Positions 18,866 to 28,968 of a stretch of DNA of 64,000 nucleotides are shown here, one piece after another. The position numbers were made by a program, and so were the translations under genes. Each line of letters starts with the position of its first letter. The stretch's first letter is position 1. The DNA comes from Roseiarcus sp963816065 (GTDB lineage Bacteria > Pseudomonadota > Alphaproteobacteria > Rhizobiales > Beijerinckiaceae). The stretch is taken from NCBI GenBank assembly GCA_963816065.1, contig CAWFJG010000009.1:210428-274427 (forward strand). The letters are read 5' to 3'. The notes beneath the pieces were generated by a model. The model ran no database searches. It was not told the origin of the DNA and saw only the letters and a list, made by a program, of their open reading frames with translations.

Positions 18866-19942
18866 ATGACCCCATTGACCCGACGAACCTTCGTGAGGAC
18901 CGCCGCCGCCGGACTCGCGCTCCCGGCGCTTCAGCGCGGCGCCTTCGCCGCCGAGCCGCTCAAGGTCGGCTTCGTTTATCTCGGCGCGATCGGCGACTAC
19001 GGCTGGACGTGGTCGCACGAGCAGGGCCGCAAGGAGCTCGAGAAGGCGCTGAAGGGGCAGGTCGTCACCAGCTACGTCGAGAACGTCAAGGAGGACGCGA
19101 GCGCGGTCCCGGTGATGAAGGACCTCGCCCAGCAGGGGAACAAGCTCATCTTCACCACCTCCTACGGCTACATGGATCAGACCCTGGAGGCCGCGAAGCA
19201 GTTCCCCGACGTCAAGTGGGAGCACTGCACCGGCTACAAGCGCGCCGACAACGTAGGCACCTACAATTCGCGCTTCTACGAAGGCCGCGCGGTGACGGGC
19301 ACGATCGCCGGCATGATGTCGAAGACGGGGGTGATCGGCTTTGTCGGGTCGTTCAAAATCCCGGAAGTGGTGATGGGCGTGAACGCGTTCACGCTCGCCG
19401 CGCAGGCCGTCAATCCGAAGATCACGACCAAGCTCGTGATGATCGACACGTGGTTCGACCCGGCCAAGGAGGCCGCGGCCGCGGAGACGCTGGCAAATCT
19501 CGGCTGCGACGTGATCGCGCAGCACGTCGACAGTCCCGCCGTCCTGCAGGTCTGCGAGAAGCGCAAGATCTACGGGTTCGGTTACGGCGCCGACATGTCG
19601 CGATTCGCGCCGAAGGCGCACCTGACCGCGAGCCTCGACCTCTGGGGCCCCTACTACATCTCGCGCGCCAAGGCGGCGCTCGACGGAAGCTGGAAACCGG
19701 ACGACACGTGGTGGGGCATGAAAGAGGGACTCCTCGGCATGGCGCCCTACGGCAAGGCCGTGCCTGAGAACGTGCGGGCCGCCGCCGACAAGATCGTCGC
19801 CGGCACGAAAGGCGGAACCTACGACGTCTTCACCGGCCCGATCGCCGACCAGTCGGGCAAGGAACGCGTGCCCGCGGGCGAACGCATGAAAGACCCCGAC
19901 CTTCTGGTCATGGACTGGTACGTCAAGGGGGTGCAGAGCTGA
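18866..19942 (+). CDS. BMP family ABC substrate-binding protein, copy 1
   Basis: A 358-residue periplasmic binding protein of the BMP/Med (PnrA-like) family, which in known members binds nucleosides or purines. The N-terminus TRRTFVRTAAAGLALPAL is a Tat signal (twin Arg), cut near AFAA. Mature features are KVGFVYLGAIGDYGWTW, FTTSYGYMDQTLEAAKQFP and a C-terminal VMDWYVKGVQS. AGGAGG precedes the ATG. It follows the permease genes and is the likely cognate receptor. A second copy follows at 20094. Confidence 0.88.
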   Translation: MTPLTRRTFVRTAAAGLALPALQRGAFAAEPLKVGFVYLGAIGDYGWTWSHEQGRKELEKALKGQVVTSYVENVKEDASAVPVMKDLAQQGNKLIFTTSYGYMDQTLEAAKQFPDVKWEHCTGYKRADNVGTYNSRFYEGRAVTGTIAGMMSKTGVIGFVGSFKIPEVVMGVNAFTLAAQAVNPKITTKLVMIDTWFDPAKEAAAAETLANLGCDVIAQHVDSPAVLQVCEKRKIYGFGYGADMSRFAPKAHLTASLDLWGPYYISRAKAALDGSWKPDDTWWGMKEGLLGMAPYGKAVPENVRAAADKIVAGTKGGTYDVFTGPIADQSGKERVPAGERMKDPDLLVMDWYVKGVQS

Positions 19943-20093
19943 GGCAATGCGAGCGGCGAGCGCCGGATCGGATGGACCGCGTCTCGCCGCCCGAGAAGCG
20001 CGACGCCGGCGCTCGGCGAGGCATATTTTTTGCTCGGAACCGACCATGGGGCTTGGGCTCGCCACAGGGGTTCTTTGGGAGAGGGAGAAGAAA

Positions 20094-21170
20094 GTGAAAC
20101 TCGTTACACGCCGGAATTTCGTGAAGGGCGCGGCCGCGGGGCTGGCGGCGCCGGCGCTCTTCAGCGGGGCGCGCGCCGCGGAGCCGCTCAAGGTCGGCTA
20201 CATCTATCTCGGCCCGATCGGCGACTTCGGCTGGACCTGGGCGCACGAGAAGGGCCGCAAGGCGATGATCGAGGCGCTGAAGGGTCAGGTCGTCGCCGAC
20301 TACGTCGAGAACGTCAAGGAGGACGCGAGCGCGATCCCGATCCTCAAGGACCTGGCGCAGCAGGGCCACAAGCTGATCTTCACCACGTCGTACGGTTACA
20401 TGGACCAGACGGTCGAAGTGGCCAAGCAGTTCCCGGACGTCAAGTTCGAGCACTGCACCGGCTATAAGCACGCCGACAACCTCGGCACGTACAACTCGCG
20501 CTTCCATCAGGGCCGCGCCGTCGAGGGCACGATTGCGGGCCTGATGACCAAGTCCGGAACGATCGGCTACCTCGGCTCCTACAAGGTGCCCGAGGTCGTG
20601 CTCGGCGTGAACGCATTCTCGCTGGCCGCACAGGCGCAGAACCCGAACGTCAAGACGAAGCTGGTCATGATCGACTCGTGGTTCGACCCGGCCAAGGAGG
20701 CCGCGGCCGTGCAGACGCTCGCGAACCTCGGCTGCGACGTCATCGCGCAGCACACCGACAGCCCGGCCGGCCTTCAGGTCTGCGAGCAGCGAAAGGTGTG
20801 GTGCTTCGGCCAGGGCGCCGACATGAAGCGCTTCGCGCCCAAGACCCAGCTCAGCGCGATCGAGGACATCTGGGGACCCTATTACATCTCGCGCGCCAAA
20901 GCGGCGCTCGACGGGTCGTGGAAGCCCGACGACGCCTGGTGGGGCATGAAGGAAGGCACCGTCGTCATCTCGCCCTACAGCTCCGCGATGCCCGACAACG
21001 TGAAGGCGGCGGCCGACAAGGCGATCGCCGGCTGGAAGGACGGCAGCTACGACGTCTTCACCGGCGAGATCAAGGACCAGACGGGCGCCGTCAAGGTTCC
21101 CAAGGGCGAGCGCATGGCGGACAAGGACCTCGCCGTCATCGACTGGTATGTCCAGGGCGTGCAGAGCTGA
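20094..21170 (+). CDS. BMP family ABC substrate-binding protein, copy 2
   Basis: It has 358 residues, the same length as copy 1, and by eye about three quarters are identical. GTG at 20094 is chosen for the purine-rich ribosome-binding region (GGGAGAAG) and because it gives the Tat signal TRRNFVKGAAAGLAAPAL. Most of the ligand-contacting core (WTW, SYGYMDQ, HCTGYK) is shared; differences cluster in the C-terminal lobe (KVWCFGQGAD against KIYGFGYGAD). The two receptors probably feed the same importer with related ligands. A G+C hairpin follows at once, so this ends the operon. Confidence 0.88.
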   Translation: MKLVTRRNFVKGAAAGLAAPALFSGARAAEPLKVGYIYLGPIGDFGWTWAHEKGRKAMIEALKGQVVADYVENVKEDASAIPILKDLAQQGHKLIFTTSYGYMDQTVEVAKQFPDVKFEHCTGYKHADNLGTYNSRFHQGRAVEGTIAGLMTKSGTIGYLGSYKVPEVVLGVNAFSLAAQAQNPNVKTKLVMIDSWFDPAKEAAAVQTLANLGCDVIAQHTDSPAGLQVCEQRKVWCFGQGADMKRFAPKTQLSAIEDIWGPYYISRAKAALDGSWKPDDAWWGMKEGTVVISPYSSAMPDNVKAAADKAIAGWKDGSYDVFTGEIKDQTGAVKVPKGERMADKDLAVIDWYVQGVQS

Positions 21171-21192
21171 GACGGGCGCTGACCTTGAAGGA

Positions 21193-21222
21193 GGCCGTCC
21201 GCCGGGGAATCGGCGGACGGTC
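21193..21222 (+). terminator. Hairpin ending the ABC importer operon
   Basis: CCGTCCGCCG (21195-21204), a 6-base loop and CGGCGGACGG (21211-21220) form a perfect 10-base stem 24 bases after the last stop codon. There is no T run, so it could also act as an RNA-stabilising end. From here to 21579 no gene or clear signal is seen. Confidence 0.5.
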
Positions 21223-21579
21223 CTCGACCGCATGGAACGGGGAGATCCCGCCTTTGGCTCCCGAATTGAGCGATTCCAAGAGGTTGCGGCGTCATTCGAT
21301 TCCCTTTTGCGCTGTGCTCGAGCTTGCGTTCATGCCTTCCCGTGAGCCTTACCCGCGGCTGTTCGCCCGATGAGAATGACGTTACCATAGGTTTCTGATT
21401 TTCACAAGCCATATGCCACAACGCGCCGCTTTATATGGCTTTTTCAATACGACAAGAAGCCTGGCCGACCAGAACCGGGACAAGTTCCGGTCCCCCGGCC
21501 AGTTGCTCCGCCGGGAAAAGGCAATTCCACGCAGCTGAACCCGAGGCGTCGTCGGAGACGCCCGGCGGCGCGCCCGGCC

Positions 21580-24500
21580 TCACCCGATCTCGATGATGTC
21601 CGCCGCGGCGCCGAGGCGCGCCTTCGCGGCGTCAGCGACGTGGCGATGGTGGGTGAAGAGGATCGTCTGCACCCGATCGCCAATCGCGGCGAGCGCCTCG
21701 AGCCCGGCTCCGGTCCGTTCATCGTCGAAGCTCGCGAAGATGTCGTCGCCGACGAACGGCGGCGCCTCTGACCGCGCGGCGTAGTTCTCGATGACCGCCA
21801 GACGGAGGGCGAGATAAAGCTGATCGCGCGTCCCTTCGCTCAGCGCCTTGACCCGCACGTTTTCGCCGCTGCGGCGCACCCCGACCAGTTCCAGTTCGTC
21901 GTCGTCGCCGAACGCCTGGTCGAGGCTCGCGAACGAGCCGCCGGTCAGGAGCGCGAAGATTGCGCTGGCGCGCGTCATCAAAGGATCGCGGCGCGCTGCG
22001 CGATGGCGGTCCAGGGCGCCGCCGAGCAGAGCCGATGCGGCCTTCAGCACCGCCCATCGCCGCGCGGTCTCCAAAAGCTCCGCTTCGGCGTTGCGACGCT
22101 GCTGCCAGGCCTCCTCGGCGCCCACGCCCGCCTCGAGCTCCTCGCGCCGCTGCAGCATAAGGGCGCGCTGCGCGCGGTGCTCGTTCTCGAGGCGCTCGCG
22201 GTCCTCGTTCTCCCGTTCGAGTTCGGCGATCCGGGCGGCGGCCGCATCCGGGTCGAACCCATCCGTTTCGGCGAGGAGACGCGGCTCCTCCACGCCGTCG
22301 GCGACGTCGAGTAGGTGGCGCCGCTTCTGCCGCAGGGTCTCGGCGAGTTCCGCCCGTTCCCGCTCGCGCGCGATCAGGACGGACGGATCGCTGTCGGGCG
22401 GGAGCGACGCGGTCGCTTGTGCGAGCGCGGCGTCGGCGCGGCTCCGACGCTCGCGCGTTTCGGCGAGCGACCGCCGCGCGGCGTCGACGGACCGGGCGGC
22501 CTCGACCCGCTGCGCCTCAGACTTTCGTGCCCCCGCCAGCCGCTCGTTCAACCGCCGGGCCGTCGAGTTGGCCGGAAGATCGACCGCCTCGGGCGCGCAG
22601 CGCGACGCGAGCGCTCGCGCCTCGGCCTCGAACGCCTCCATGTTTCGGCGCATGCCGGCGACCCGACGGGCGCGATCGCGGAGGTTTTCCTCGTCGCTCA
22701 ACGCCTTGTCCCAGACGTCGAGGGCCGCCTCGCCCGCCTCGACCGTGGCGGCGCCGACGACACCGGCCACAGCGAGCGCGGTCTCTGCGCGAACGCGCCA
22801 GACGCCGAACCGCTCCGCGGTCTCGGCGTCGTCGCGCGCAGCTTCCGCGAGAAGCCGGCCGGCCTCGGCGTATCGGGCCTCCGTCGCGCGCGACGCGTTG
22901 AAGGCCTTGGCGGCCTCATCGAGGCGCCGCTCGACCCGATCAGCCTGACGGCCGACGTCGAGTTCCTCAACCGGCGGCAGCCCGAGCTCGGCGGCGAGCG
23001 CGCAGAGCGCGGGCGCGGCCGCCGCGAGCCCGCGCGCCTCGGCCTCATGCGCGGCCTTCCGCTGAAGCAGCCGGTCCCGGGCTCCGAACGCCTCACTGAC
23101 GCGGCCGATCCAGTCGCGCATTTGCGCGGGCGAGCGCGGATGCTCCGAAACTCCTTGCCAGAGTTCGGTCCAGGCGCGCTCGATCTCGCTCCGCTTTGCG
23201 GCCTCCCCGACCTCGGCCGCCTGAGCGAGCGCATAGGCCCGCGTCTGTTCGTCGAGGCGCTGGGTCTCGAGCCCGTGCTTGGCCAGACGCGCAGCGTCGG
23301 ACGAGGCTTCATCGGCCAGTCGGTCGGCCTCTGTCGTCAGGCGTTCAAAGTCCCGAACCCGATCGGGCAGCGCGCCCGGCGGCGGCGCGTCGTCGGCGCC
23401 GAGCAACGTCGCGCGGAGAGGGCGCCAAGCCTTTTCGCGCACTTCGCGCGCCGCCTCGATCCGGGTCGCGGTGGCGAGCGGACGCCCGGCGGCGAGCGTC
23501 GCGAGACGCGCCGTCGTGCCGGCCATCTCCTGTTCGACAGCCTCGCGCCTTCCCGCCGCGCCGCGCGTCGCCTCATGAGCCGCATCGAACGCCTTCTCGA
23601 AGCGGGAAATGTCCTCGTCGCGCGGCAAGGGCCGCGCCGCCAGCGCGTCGAGGTCGGCGACCTCAGGATCGAGCCGGGCGAGCCTCTCGCCTAGCCGGCG
23701 CGCCTCGTCGGCGAGGTCCTCGCGCTCCTTGTCGGCCTTGCGGCTGCGTTCCGCGATCTTGCCGAGCGCGGCAAAGGTCTCGCGAGCCTGCGACGGATCC
23801 ATCGCGGGCGGCCGGGCCTCCCGTTCCAAGCGCAAGGCCTCGACGGCCTTGCGCTCCCGCGCGTGCCTTAGCGCCTTGGCCTCGGCATCCGCCTGGATTT
23901 TTCGCCCCTCGGCGATCAGTCCGCGCAAGGCGGCGAGGGCAGCGGCGGTCGGCCGGCGGGCTTCCAGCGCTTCGGCGTCCGGCAGGCCGAGCGCGCGCGC
24001 ATGGCGCTCCAGCGCCGCGGCATACTGATCGGCCTCAGCCTGGACCCTCGGCAGGTCGCGCTTCTCGTTGGCGTAGCCTCCGCTCGCCCCGAAAGCCTCC
24101 TCGATCGCCGAAGCCTCGGCGAGCGAAGCCTGGTCGACCACAATTCTCGCCGCGTTCTCGACAGAGCGTCGCTCCTCGGCGCTCGCGCGCTCCTCGGCTT
24201 CGCCGGCGGCGCGCAACTCCTGGAGCGCCGCAGCAAGGGCGTCGGTCGCGCCCGGGGCGAAGTCGGGAAGGTCGGCGAAGTCCGCCAGGCGCCGTTCCGC
24301 GTCGGCAATGTCCCTCAGGACGGGAGCGGCGCGCTTCAGCCGTCCGAGGCGCGCCCGCTCGGCCTCGCTCGCCCGGCGCTCGGCGCGAATCGCCTCGATC
24401 TTTTGGCCGAGCGCCTCGATCTCGCCGTTGAGGCGACGCCAGGCGTCGACCCGCAGCTCCTTTGTGTCGATCGCCTTGCGCGCAGCCGAGTGCCGGTCGA

Positions 24501-25057
24501 GCGCCTGGTAGAAAAGCCGATGGGCGGCCCGCCGATCGCCGAAGATTTCGTCGGCCTTGGCTTCGAGGTCGCTGCGGAGATCGAGGAGATTGCGAAGCCC
24601 CGACGCCGCTTCGAGCAGGGTCGCGCCGACGTCGCCGTCGGCGCGCAACATGGCGTCGCCGCCCTCCCGTAAAGCGGCCGCGTCGAGACCGAACGAGCGG
24701 CGGAAGGCGTCCTCGCCGACCGATCCGAGCATGGGGTCGAGCGCGTCGTCGGGCAGCGACGGCGCCGTCATCGCCCTGGAGCGTGTTCTTGCGTCCCTTG
24801 CGGCGCCGGACCACGAGCGCGGCCCCTTCGCGGTCGACGATTTCGGCGCCGATCCGCAACTCCTGACCGGGAAAACGGAAGGCGAAGGGCGTGCGCTCCG
24901 GGACCCCGTAGAGCAAAGCGCCGACAGCTGCGAGCGCCGTCGACTTCCCCGCCTCGTTCGGTCCGTAGACGACGTGCAATTTGGCGTCCGCGCGGAAATT
25001 CAGGCGCAAATTGTCGAAGGCGCCGAATTTTTCGAGTTCGAAGGTGCGGAGCTTCAT
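21580..25057 (-). CDS. AAA ATPase of the YhaN/SbcC-like DNA repair family, one frameshift
   Basis: It has about 1,160 residues and starts MKLRTFELEKFGAFDNL with Walker A VYGPNEAGKSTAL near residue 35. A long coiled coil rich in Glu, Arg and Ala follows. The C-terminus has the ABC signature LSEGTRDQLYLALRLA, a Walker-B region PPFVGDDIFASFDDERT and the switch His in TILFTHHRHVADAA. Such proteins pair with an SbcD-like nuclease to process DNA ends; that partner lies six bases upstream. The frame breaks near 24767 where a G is extra or two bases are missing; repair joins KGRKNTLQGDD to PSLPDDALDPMLG. The coding frame has many shadow ORFs on both strands because of its high GC. Confidence 0.82.
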
Positions 25058-25063
25058 CGCGGG

Positions 25064-26290
25064 TCAGCCCCTCTCCGCGCGGCCGAGGGTCAGGGCGCGC
25101 GCCTCGGCGAGCACGGATTCGAGGTCGAGCGCCGTCCCAAGGTCTTCGCCCATTCCGCCCGGCAGTCGTGCGCGCACTGTCCCGATCAGCGCTTCGACCG
25201 CTTCGCGCAAGGCGGCGTCGCCTGCGCTCGCCTCCAATGCGGCCGCAAGATCGAGCCCGGCGAGCGCGGCTTCGTCGACCCGCCGCGCCGGCTGCGTGGT
25301 GGCGACGCGCAGGCGTTCGAGCCACACGTCGTCGCCGCAGCGCTGCGCCGCGGCCTCCGTCTTGTCGCGCAGTTCGGCATCGGCGAGGAGGCGCGCATGC
25401 AGCGGCGTCACGCCGGCGAACGACACCCGCACCGCGAGCATGCGTCCTTCGGCGCCGTCGGCGTGCGGGCGCACCGCCGCCTCGACAGCGCGCATCAGGG
25501 AGGCTTCGTCGTCGTGCGCCTCCGCGTCGACGACCACTTCGGCCCAGCGGGCGCGGTCGGTCGCGACGCGTCTCACGGCGTCGACCCGGCCGTCGGCGAC
25601 ATCGACGACGACCGCGCCCCTTTCCCCGCATTCGCGCACGCTGCGGCCTTGCAGGTTGCCGGGATAGACGATCCAGGGATCGCGAGAGACGATCTCGAAG
25701 GTATGCACATGGCCGAGCGCCCAGTAATCGTAACCTCGCGCAGCCAGTTCGGCGGCCGTGCAGGGCGCGTAGTTCTCGTGGCCCGCACGACCGCAGGCGG
25801 TATGCAGAACGCCGATGTTGAACGAGCCAGGCACCGGTTCGGGGTAATCGACTGCGTAGTTTTCCGCGACCTCGCGACGGGGAAATCCGCGCCCGTGCAG
25901 CGCGACCCGCAGCTCTTCCAGCCGGTGCGTCTCCGGCCGCCGGGTCGAAAACTCGACGACGCCGTCGGGCCAGGTCAGCGATCGGGTCACGACGCTGTCG
26001 GCGTCGTGATTGCCGCGCAGGAAGTAGGTCGGCACGCCGCGATTGGCGAGGCGCGCCAGTTGCCGGTTGAAAAAGAGCCCGATCGAGGCGTCCCTCCAGT
26101 CGCCGTCGAAGACGTCCCCGGCGATCACGGCGAACGCGATCTCCTCCTCGAGCGCGCGCGTGACCAGATCCTCGAAGGCTTCCCGGCTCGCCCGGGCGAA
26201 GCGGGCGGCGACGTCGCCGTCCTTTTGCGCGAGCCCGAGGAGAGGGCTGCCCAGATGCAGGTCGGCGGCGTGAAGGAATTGGAAGCCCAT
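25064..26290 (-). CDS. DNA repair metallophosphoesterase (YhaO/SbcD-like)
   Basis: A 408-residue calcineurin-like phosphoesterase that starts MGFQFLHAADLHLGSPLLG. Metal-site motifs run in order: DLH (HAADLHLGSP), VIAGDVFDGDW, FLRGNHDADS (GNHD), then GVLHTACG and YWALGHVHTFEIV (GHVH). These are the five blocks of Mre11/SbcD-type nucleases. The YhaN-like ATPase gene begins six bases after the stop, giving the usual nuclease-ATPase operon for double-strand end processing. The C-terminal domain (after ~residue 260) is family-specific. Confidence 0.87.
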   Translation of the reverse strand: MGFQFLHAADLHLGSPLLGLAQKDGDVAARFARASREAFEDLVTRALEEEIAFAVIAGDVFDGDWRDASIGLFFNRQLARLANRGVPTYFLRGNHDADSVVTRSLTWPDGVVEFSTRRPETHRLEELRVALHGRGFPRREVAENYAVDYPEPVPGSFNIGVLHTACGRAGHENYAPCTAAELAARGYDYWALGHVHTFEIVSRDPWIVYPGNLQGRSVRECGERGAVVVDVADGRVDAVRRVATDRARWAEVVVDAEAHDDEASLMRAVEAAVRPHADGAEGRMLAVRVSFAGVTPLHARLLADAELRDKTEAAAQRCGDDVWLERLRVATTQPARRVDEAALAGLDLAAALEASAGDAALREAVEALIGTVRARLPGGMGEDLGTALDLESVLAEARALTLGRAERG

Positions 26291-26447
26291 CGCGCCATGC
26301 TACCGGAGAGGGCGCCCCACAGCGAGGCGGCTGGTCAGGTTGTGCACAATGGCCGATCGGCTCGGTCCAGCTTGTGGCGGACGTCCCCTTGAGGCATAGG
26401 CCCCATCCGGCCGCGCCTTCCCGGTCGCCAGACATGAGCAGAAACCA

Positions 26448-27770
26448 GTGACCGACCGCCTGCGTCCTCTCGCGACCTCTCACGCCATCGAGAACACGAT
26501 GCGCATGCGTGTCAGCCGCTCGCTGCATGGCCTCTGGCGGAAGGCGGTCCGCGTTCCGCTCAACGGCTTGCGCGCCCAGTTGCGCAGCGCGATGGCCGCG
26601 CGCGCCGCCGGTGGGGTTCCGGTCTCGGTCGACCGGACAACCGAGCTCGCGGTCGTTCCGTTCGAGGGCCGGTTTCCCCCGCCGCGGGCCCAGTGCACGG
26701 TCGTCGAAGCAACTCAATACCGCACCCGCCTTCACCCGCTGACCGTAAATTCCACGACGACCGAGGCGATGCATTATGTCGAGCATACGGTCGACGCGCC
26801 CCCCCTGACGCTCGAGCACCTCGTCGACCAGTATTGGTTTCCGAAACTCGGCCTCCTCGTCTCGGCAGACGGGCGTGTGTGGCGACATTCGTTCCTCGGA
26901 CCCTTTCGCGAAGGGTTCCTGTCATCGGTCAAGGAAATCGTCGAGCGAACGGGGCCGGACGGCGCGCGCGAGCCGCTGTTTTTCCCGAACCGCCTCGTCG
27001 ATGCGACGAGCATCGCCGAGCCGCGGCTCATCATCGCCAATTCCGAAAAGCCCAACTATGGCCATTACCTGCTCGACATTGCGCCGCTGATCCATCTGGG
27101 CGCCCAGATGCGCGCGCCGATGCTGACCTGGACGTTAAGGCCCTGGCAGCGCGGCCTGATCGACCGCCTCGACGTCGCGGCGGGGCTGATCAAGGAGATC
27201 CGGCCGGCGCCGGCAAGGCTCGCGCACGCGATCGTCAGCAACCGGCACAGCGGGATCAGCTGCCAGAACGCCCATCCTCAGCACAGGCAAGCCTTCGACA
27301 CGATTCGCGCCAATGCGCTGAAAGCGTCGCCGGGCCTCGAGACGCCGAAGCGGGTGCTCATCTGTCGCAGCCTCGCCAACAGCCGCAACATCCTGAACCG
27401 CGCCGGGCTGATCGAGGCGCTGAGGCCGCTCGGCTTCGTCGCCATCCAGCCGGAAAAGGTGAGTTTCGACGAGCAGGTCCTGACCTTCGCCAACGCCGAG
27501 GCGATCGTGTGCGAATTCGGCGCAGCGATCGTCAATGCGGTGTTCTGCCGTCCGGGAGCCAAGGTGGTCGAGATCATCGCCGAGGGCCAGCACGATCCGT
27601 GGTCGGCCCATCTGATCGCCATGCTCGGTCTCGACCATGTGGTGCTTTTCCAGCCCCAGACGGAGGAGGCGCTGGCGAACGCGCCGCGCCACGTGAAGGA
27701 TTCCGCCTTTGCCTATTCGGTCGATATCGCCAAGGTGGTCGAGACGGTCCGCGCGCTGATCGGGGCGTAG
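26448..27770 (+). CDS. Glycosyltransferase family 61 (DUF563) protein
   Basis: A 440-residue protein from GTG 26448; an ATG at 26499 is an alternative start. GT61 hallmarks are KPNYGHYLLDIAPLIHLGAQ, RVLICRSLANSRNILN and the conserved tail FANAEAIVCEFGAAIVNAVF followed by CRPGAKVVEI. It likely transfers a sugar in capsule or exopolysaccharide synthesis, although no polysaccharide cluster surrounds it. No membrane helix is obvious. It is divergent from the nuclease operon and ends in a hairpin shared with lipA. Confidence 0.8.
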   Translation: MTDRLRPLATSHAIENTMRMRVSRSLHGLWRKAVRVPLNGLRAQLRSAMAARAAGGVPVSVDRTTELAVVPFEGRFPPPRAQCTVVEATQYRTRLHPLTVNSTTTEAMHYVEHTVDAPPLTLEHLVDQYWFPKLGLLVSADGRVWRHSFLGPFREGFLSSVKEIVERTGPDGAREPLFFPNRLVDATSIAEPRLIIANSEKPNYGHYLLDIAPLIHLGAQMRAPMLTWTLRPWQRGLIDRLDVAAGLIKEIRPAPARLAHAIVSNRHSGISCQNAHPQHRQAFDTIRANALKASPGLETPKRVLICRSLANSRNILNRAGLIEALRPLGFVAIQPEKVSFDEQVLTFANAEAIVCEFGAAIVNAVFCRPGAKVVEIIAEGQHDPWSAHLIAMLGLDHVVLFQPQTEEALANAPRHVKDSAFAYSVDIAKVVETVRALIGA

Positions 27771-27774
27771 AGCG

Positions 27775-27799
27775 GAACGCGCCTCGAGCAGGCGCGTTC
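27775..27799. terminator. Bidirectional hairpin between convergent genes
   Basis: GAACGCGCCT-CGAGC-AGGCGCGTTC is a perfect 10-base stem. It lies five bases after the GT61 stop and 41 bases beyond the lipA stop. No T run follows on either strand. Confidence 0.45.
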
Positions 27800-27840
27800 G
27801 GCGCCGCTGACCGCGCATCCAGCGCCCGCCCGGACGCCGT

Positions 27841-28815
27841 TCAGTTCCGCTCGATCAGGGCGGCCGACCGCGCCGCCTTGAGCTTCGCGAAATCGTCGCC
27901 GGCGTGGTGGGACGAACGGGTCAGCGGGGACGATGAGACGAGCAGAAAGCCCTTCGCCGTCCCGATCGTCGCATAGTCGGCGAATTCCTCGGGCGTCACG
28001 AAACGCATCACCGGGTGGTGCTTTGGCGTCGGCTGAAGGTACTGGCCGATGGTCAGGAAATCGATCTCGGCCGAGCGCATGTCGTCCATCATCTGCAGGA
28101 TCTCGTTGCGCTCTTCGCCCAGCCCGACCATGACGCCCGACTTGGTGAAAAGGCTCGGATCGAGTTCCTTGGCGCGCTGCAAGAGGCGCAGCGAATGGAA
28201 ATAGCGGGCGCCCGGCCGGACGCCGAGGTACTTTGACGGGACGGTCTCGAGATTGTGGTTGAACACGTCGGGCCGCGCCTCGACCACGACCTCGAGCGCG
28301 CCGCCCTTGCGCAAAAAGTCGGGCGTCAGCACCTCGATCGTCGTTCCGGGCGCAGCCGCCCGGATCGCGCCAATGGTCCTGGCGAAATGCCCCGCCCCGC
28401 CGTCGGCAAGGTCGTCGCGGTCGACCGAGGTGATAACCACGTGCGCGAGGCCGAGCTTGGCGACCGCGTCGGCGACGCGCTCGGGCTCGCCGGCGTCGAG
28501 CGGCCCCGGCAGCCCGGTGGCCACGTTGCAGAAGGCGCAGGCGCGGGTGCAGGTCTCCCCCATGATCATGAAGGTCGCGTGGCGCTTGTCCCAGCATTCG
28601 CCGATATTCGGGCAGCGCGCCTCTTCGCATACGGTGGTGAGCTTGTGATCGCGCACGAGCGTCATCGTCTGCGCGTAGACAGGCGAGCCGGGCGCCTTGA
28701 CGCGGATCCAGGCCGGCTTGCGCGCGACCGGGTTGTCCGGCCGGTGCGCCTTTTCGGGGTGTCGGGGACGATTTGGCCTCAGGTCGTCCGCCACCGTGTC
28801 GATGAGACAGGTCAT
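27841..28815 (-). CDS. lipA: Lipoyl synthase
   Basis: A 324-residue radical SAM enzyme that inserts two sulfurs into protein-bound octanoyl groups to make the lipoyl cofactor of 2-oxoacid dehydrogenases. Both iron-sulfur sites are intact: CEEARCPNIGEC (auxiliary cluster) and CTRACAFC (radical SAM CxxxCxxC). Further hallmarks are VITSVDRDDLADGGAGHFA, VFNHNLETVP and GEERNEILQMMDD, with RSSHHAGDDF (closing Ser) at the C-terminus. It is a single gene in this orientation. Confidence 0.95.
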   Translation of the reverse strand: MTCLIDTVADDLRPNRPRHPEKAHRPDNPVARKPAWIRVKAPGSPVYAQTMTLVRDHKLTTVCEEARCPNIGECWDKRHATFMIMGETCTRACAFCNVATGLPGPLDAGEPERVADAVAKLGLAHVVITSVDRDDLADGGAGHFARTIGAIRAAAPGTTIEVLTPDFLRKGGALEVVVEARPDVFNHNLETVPSKYLGVRPGARYFHSLRLLQRAKELDPSLFTKSGVMVGLGEERNEILQMMDDMRSAEIDFLTIGQYLQPTPKHHPVMRFVTPEEFADYATIGTAKGFLLVSSSPLTRSSHHAGDDFAKLKAARSAALIERN

Positions 28816-28904
28816 GCGGGTTATCTAGGACCGGCGCCGGCGCCCGTCAAACGCCCCAGGCCCCGCCTCATTGGCCGGTCTTGACGGCCGCCCCTTTCGC
28901 GGGG

Positions 28905-28918
28905 CTGACGCAGATCAA
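28905..28918. promoter_or_regulatory. FNR/FixK-like half-palindrome upstream of the GT39 gene
   Basis: CTGAC-GCAG-ATCAA differs from the FNR/FixK box TTGAT-N4-ATCAA at two positions and keeps the four-base spacer. It is 50 bases upstream of the start of the next gene. Support is moderate because single half-matches occur by chance. Confidence 0.3.
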
Positions 28919-28968
28919 ACCGGCCTCAACCCCTTGCGGTTAGAGCGCGGTGAGAGGACTTTGCGTCC

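Noticed and set aside
21848..24431. Long plus-strand ORFs opposite the yhaN-like gene
   Set aside because: Ser/Arg/Ala-rich shadows of a GC-rich coiled-coil gene, no family features.
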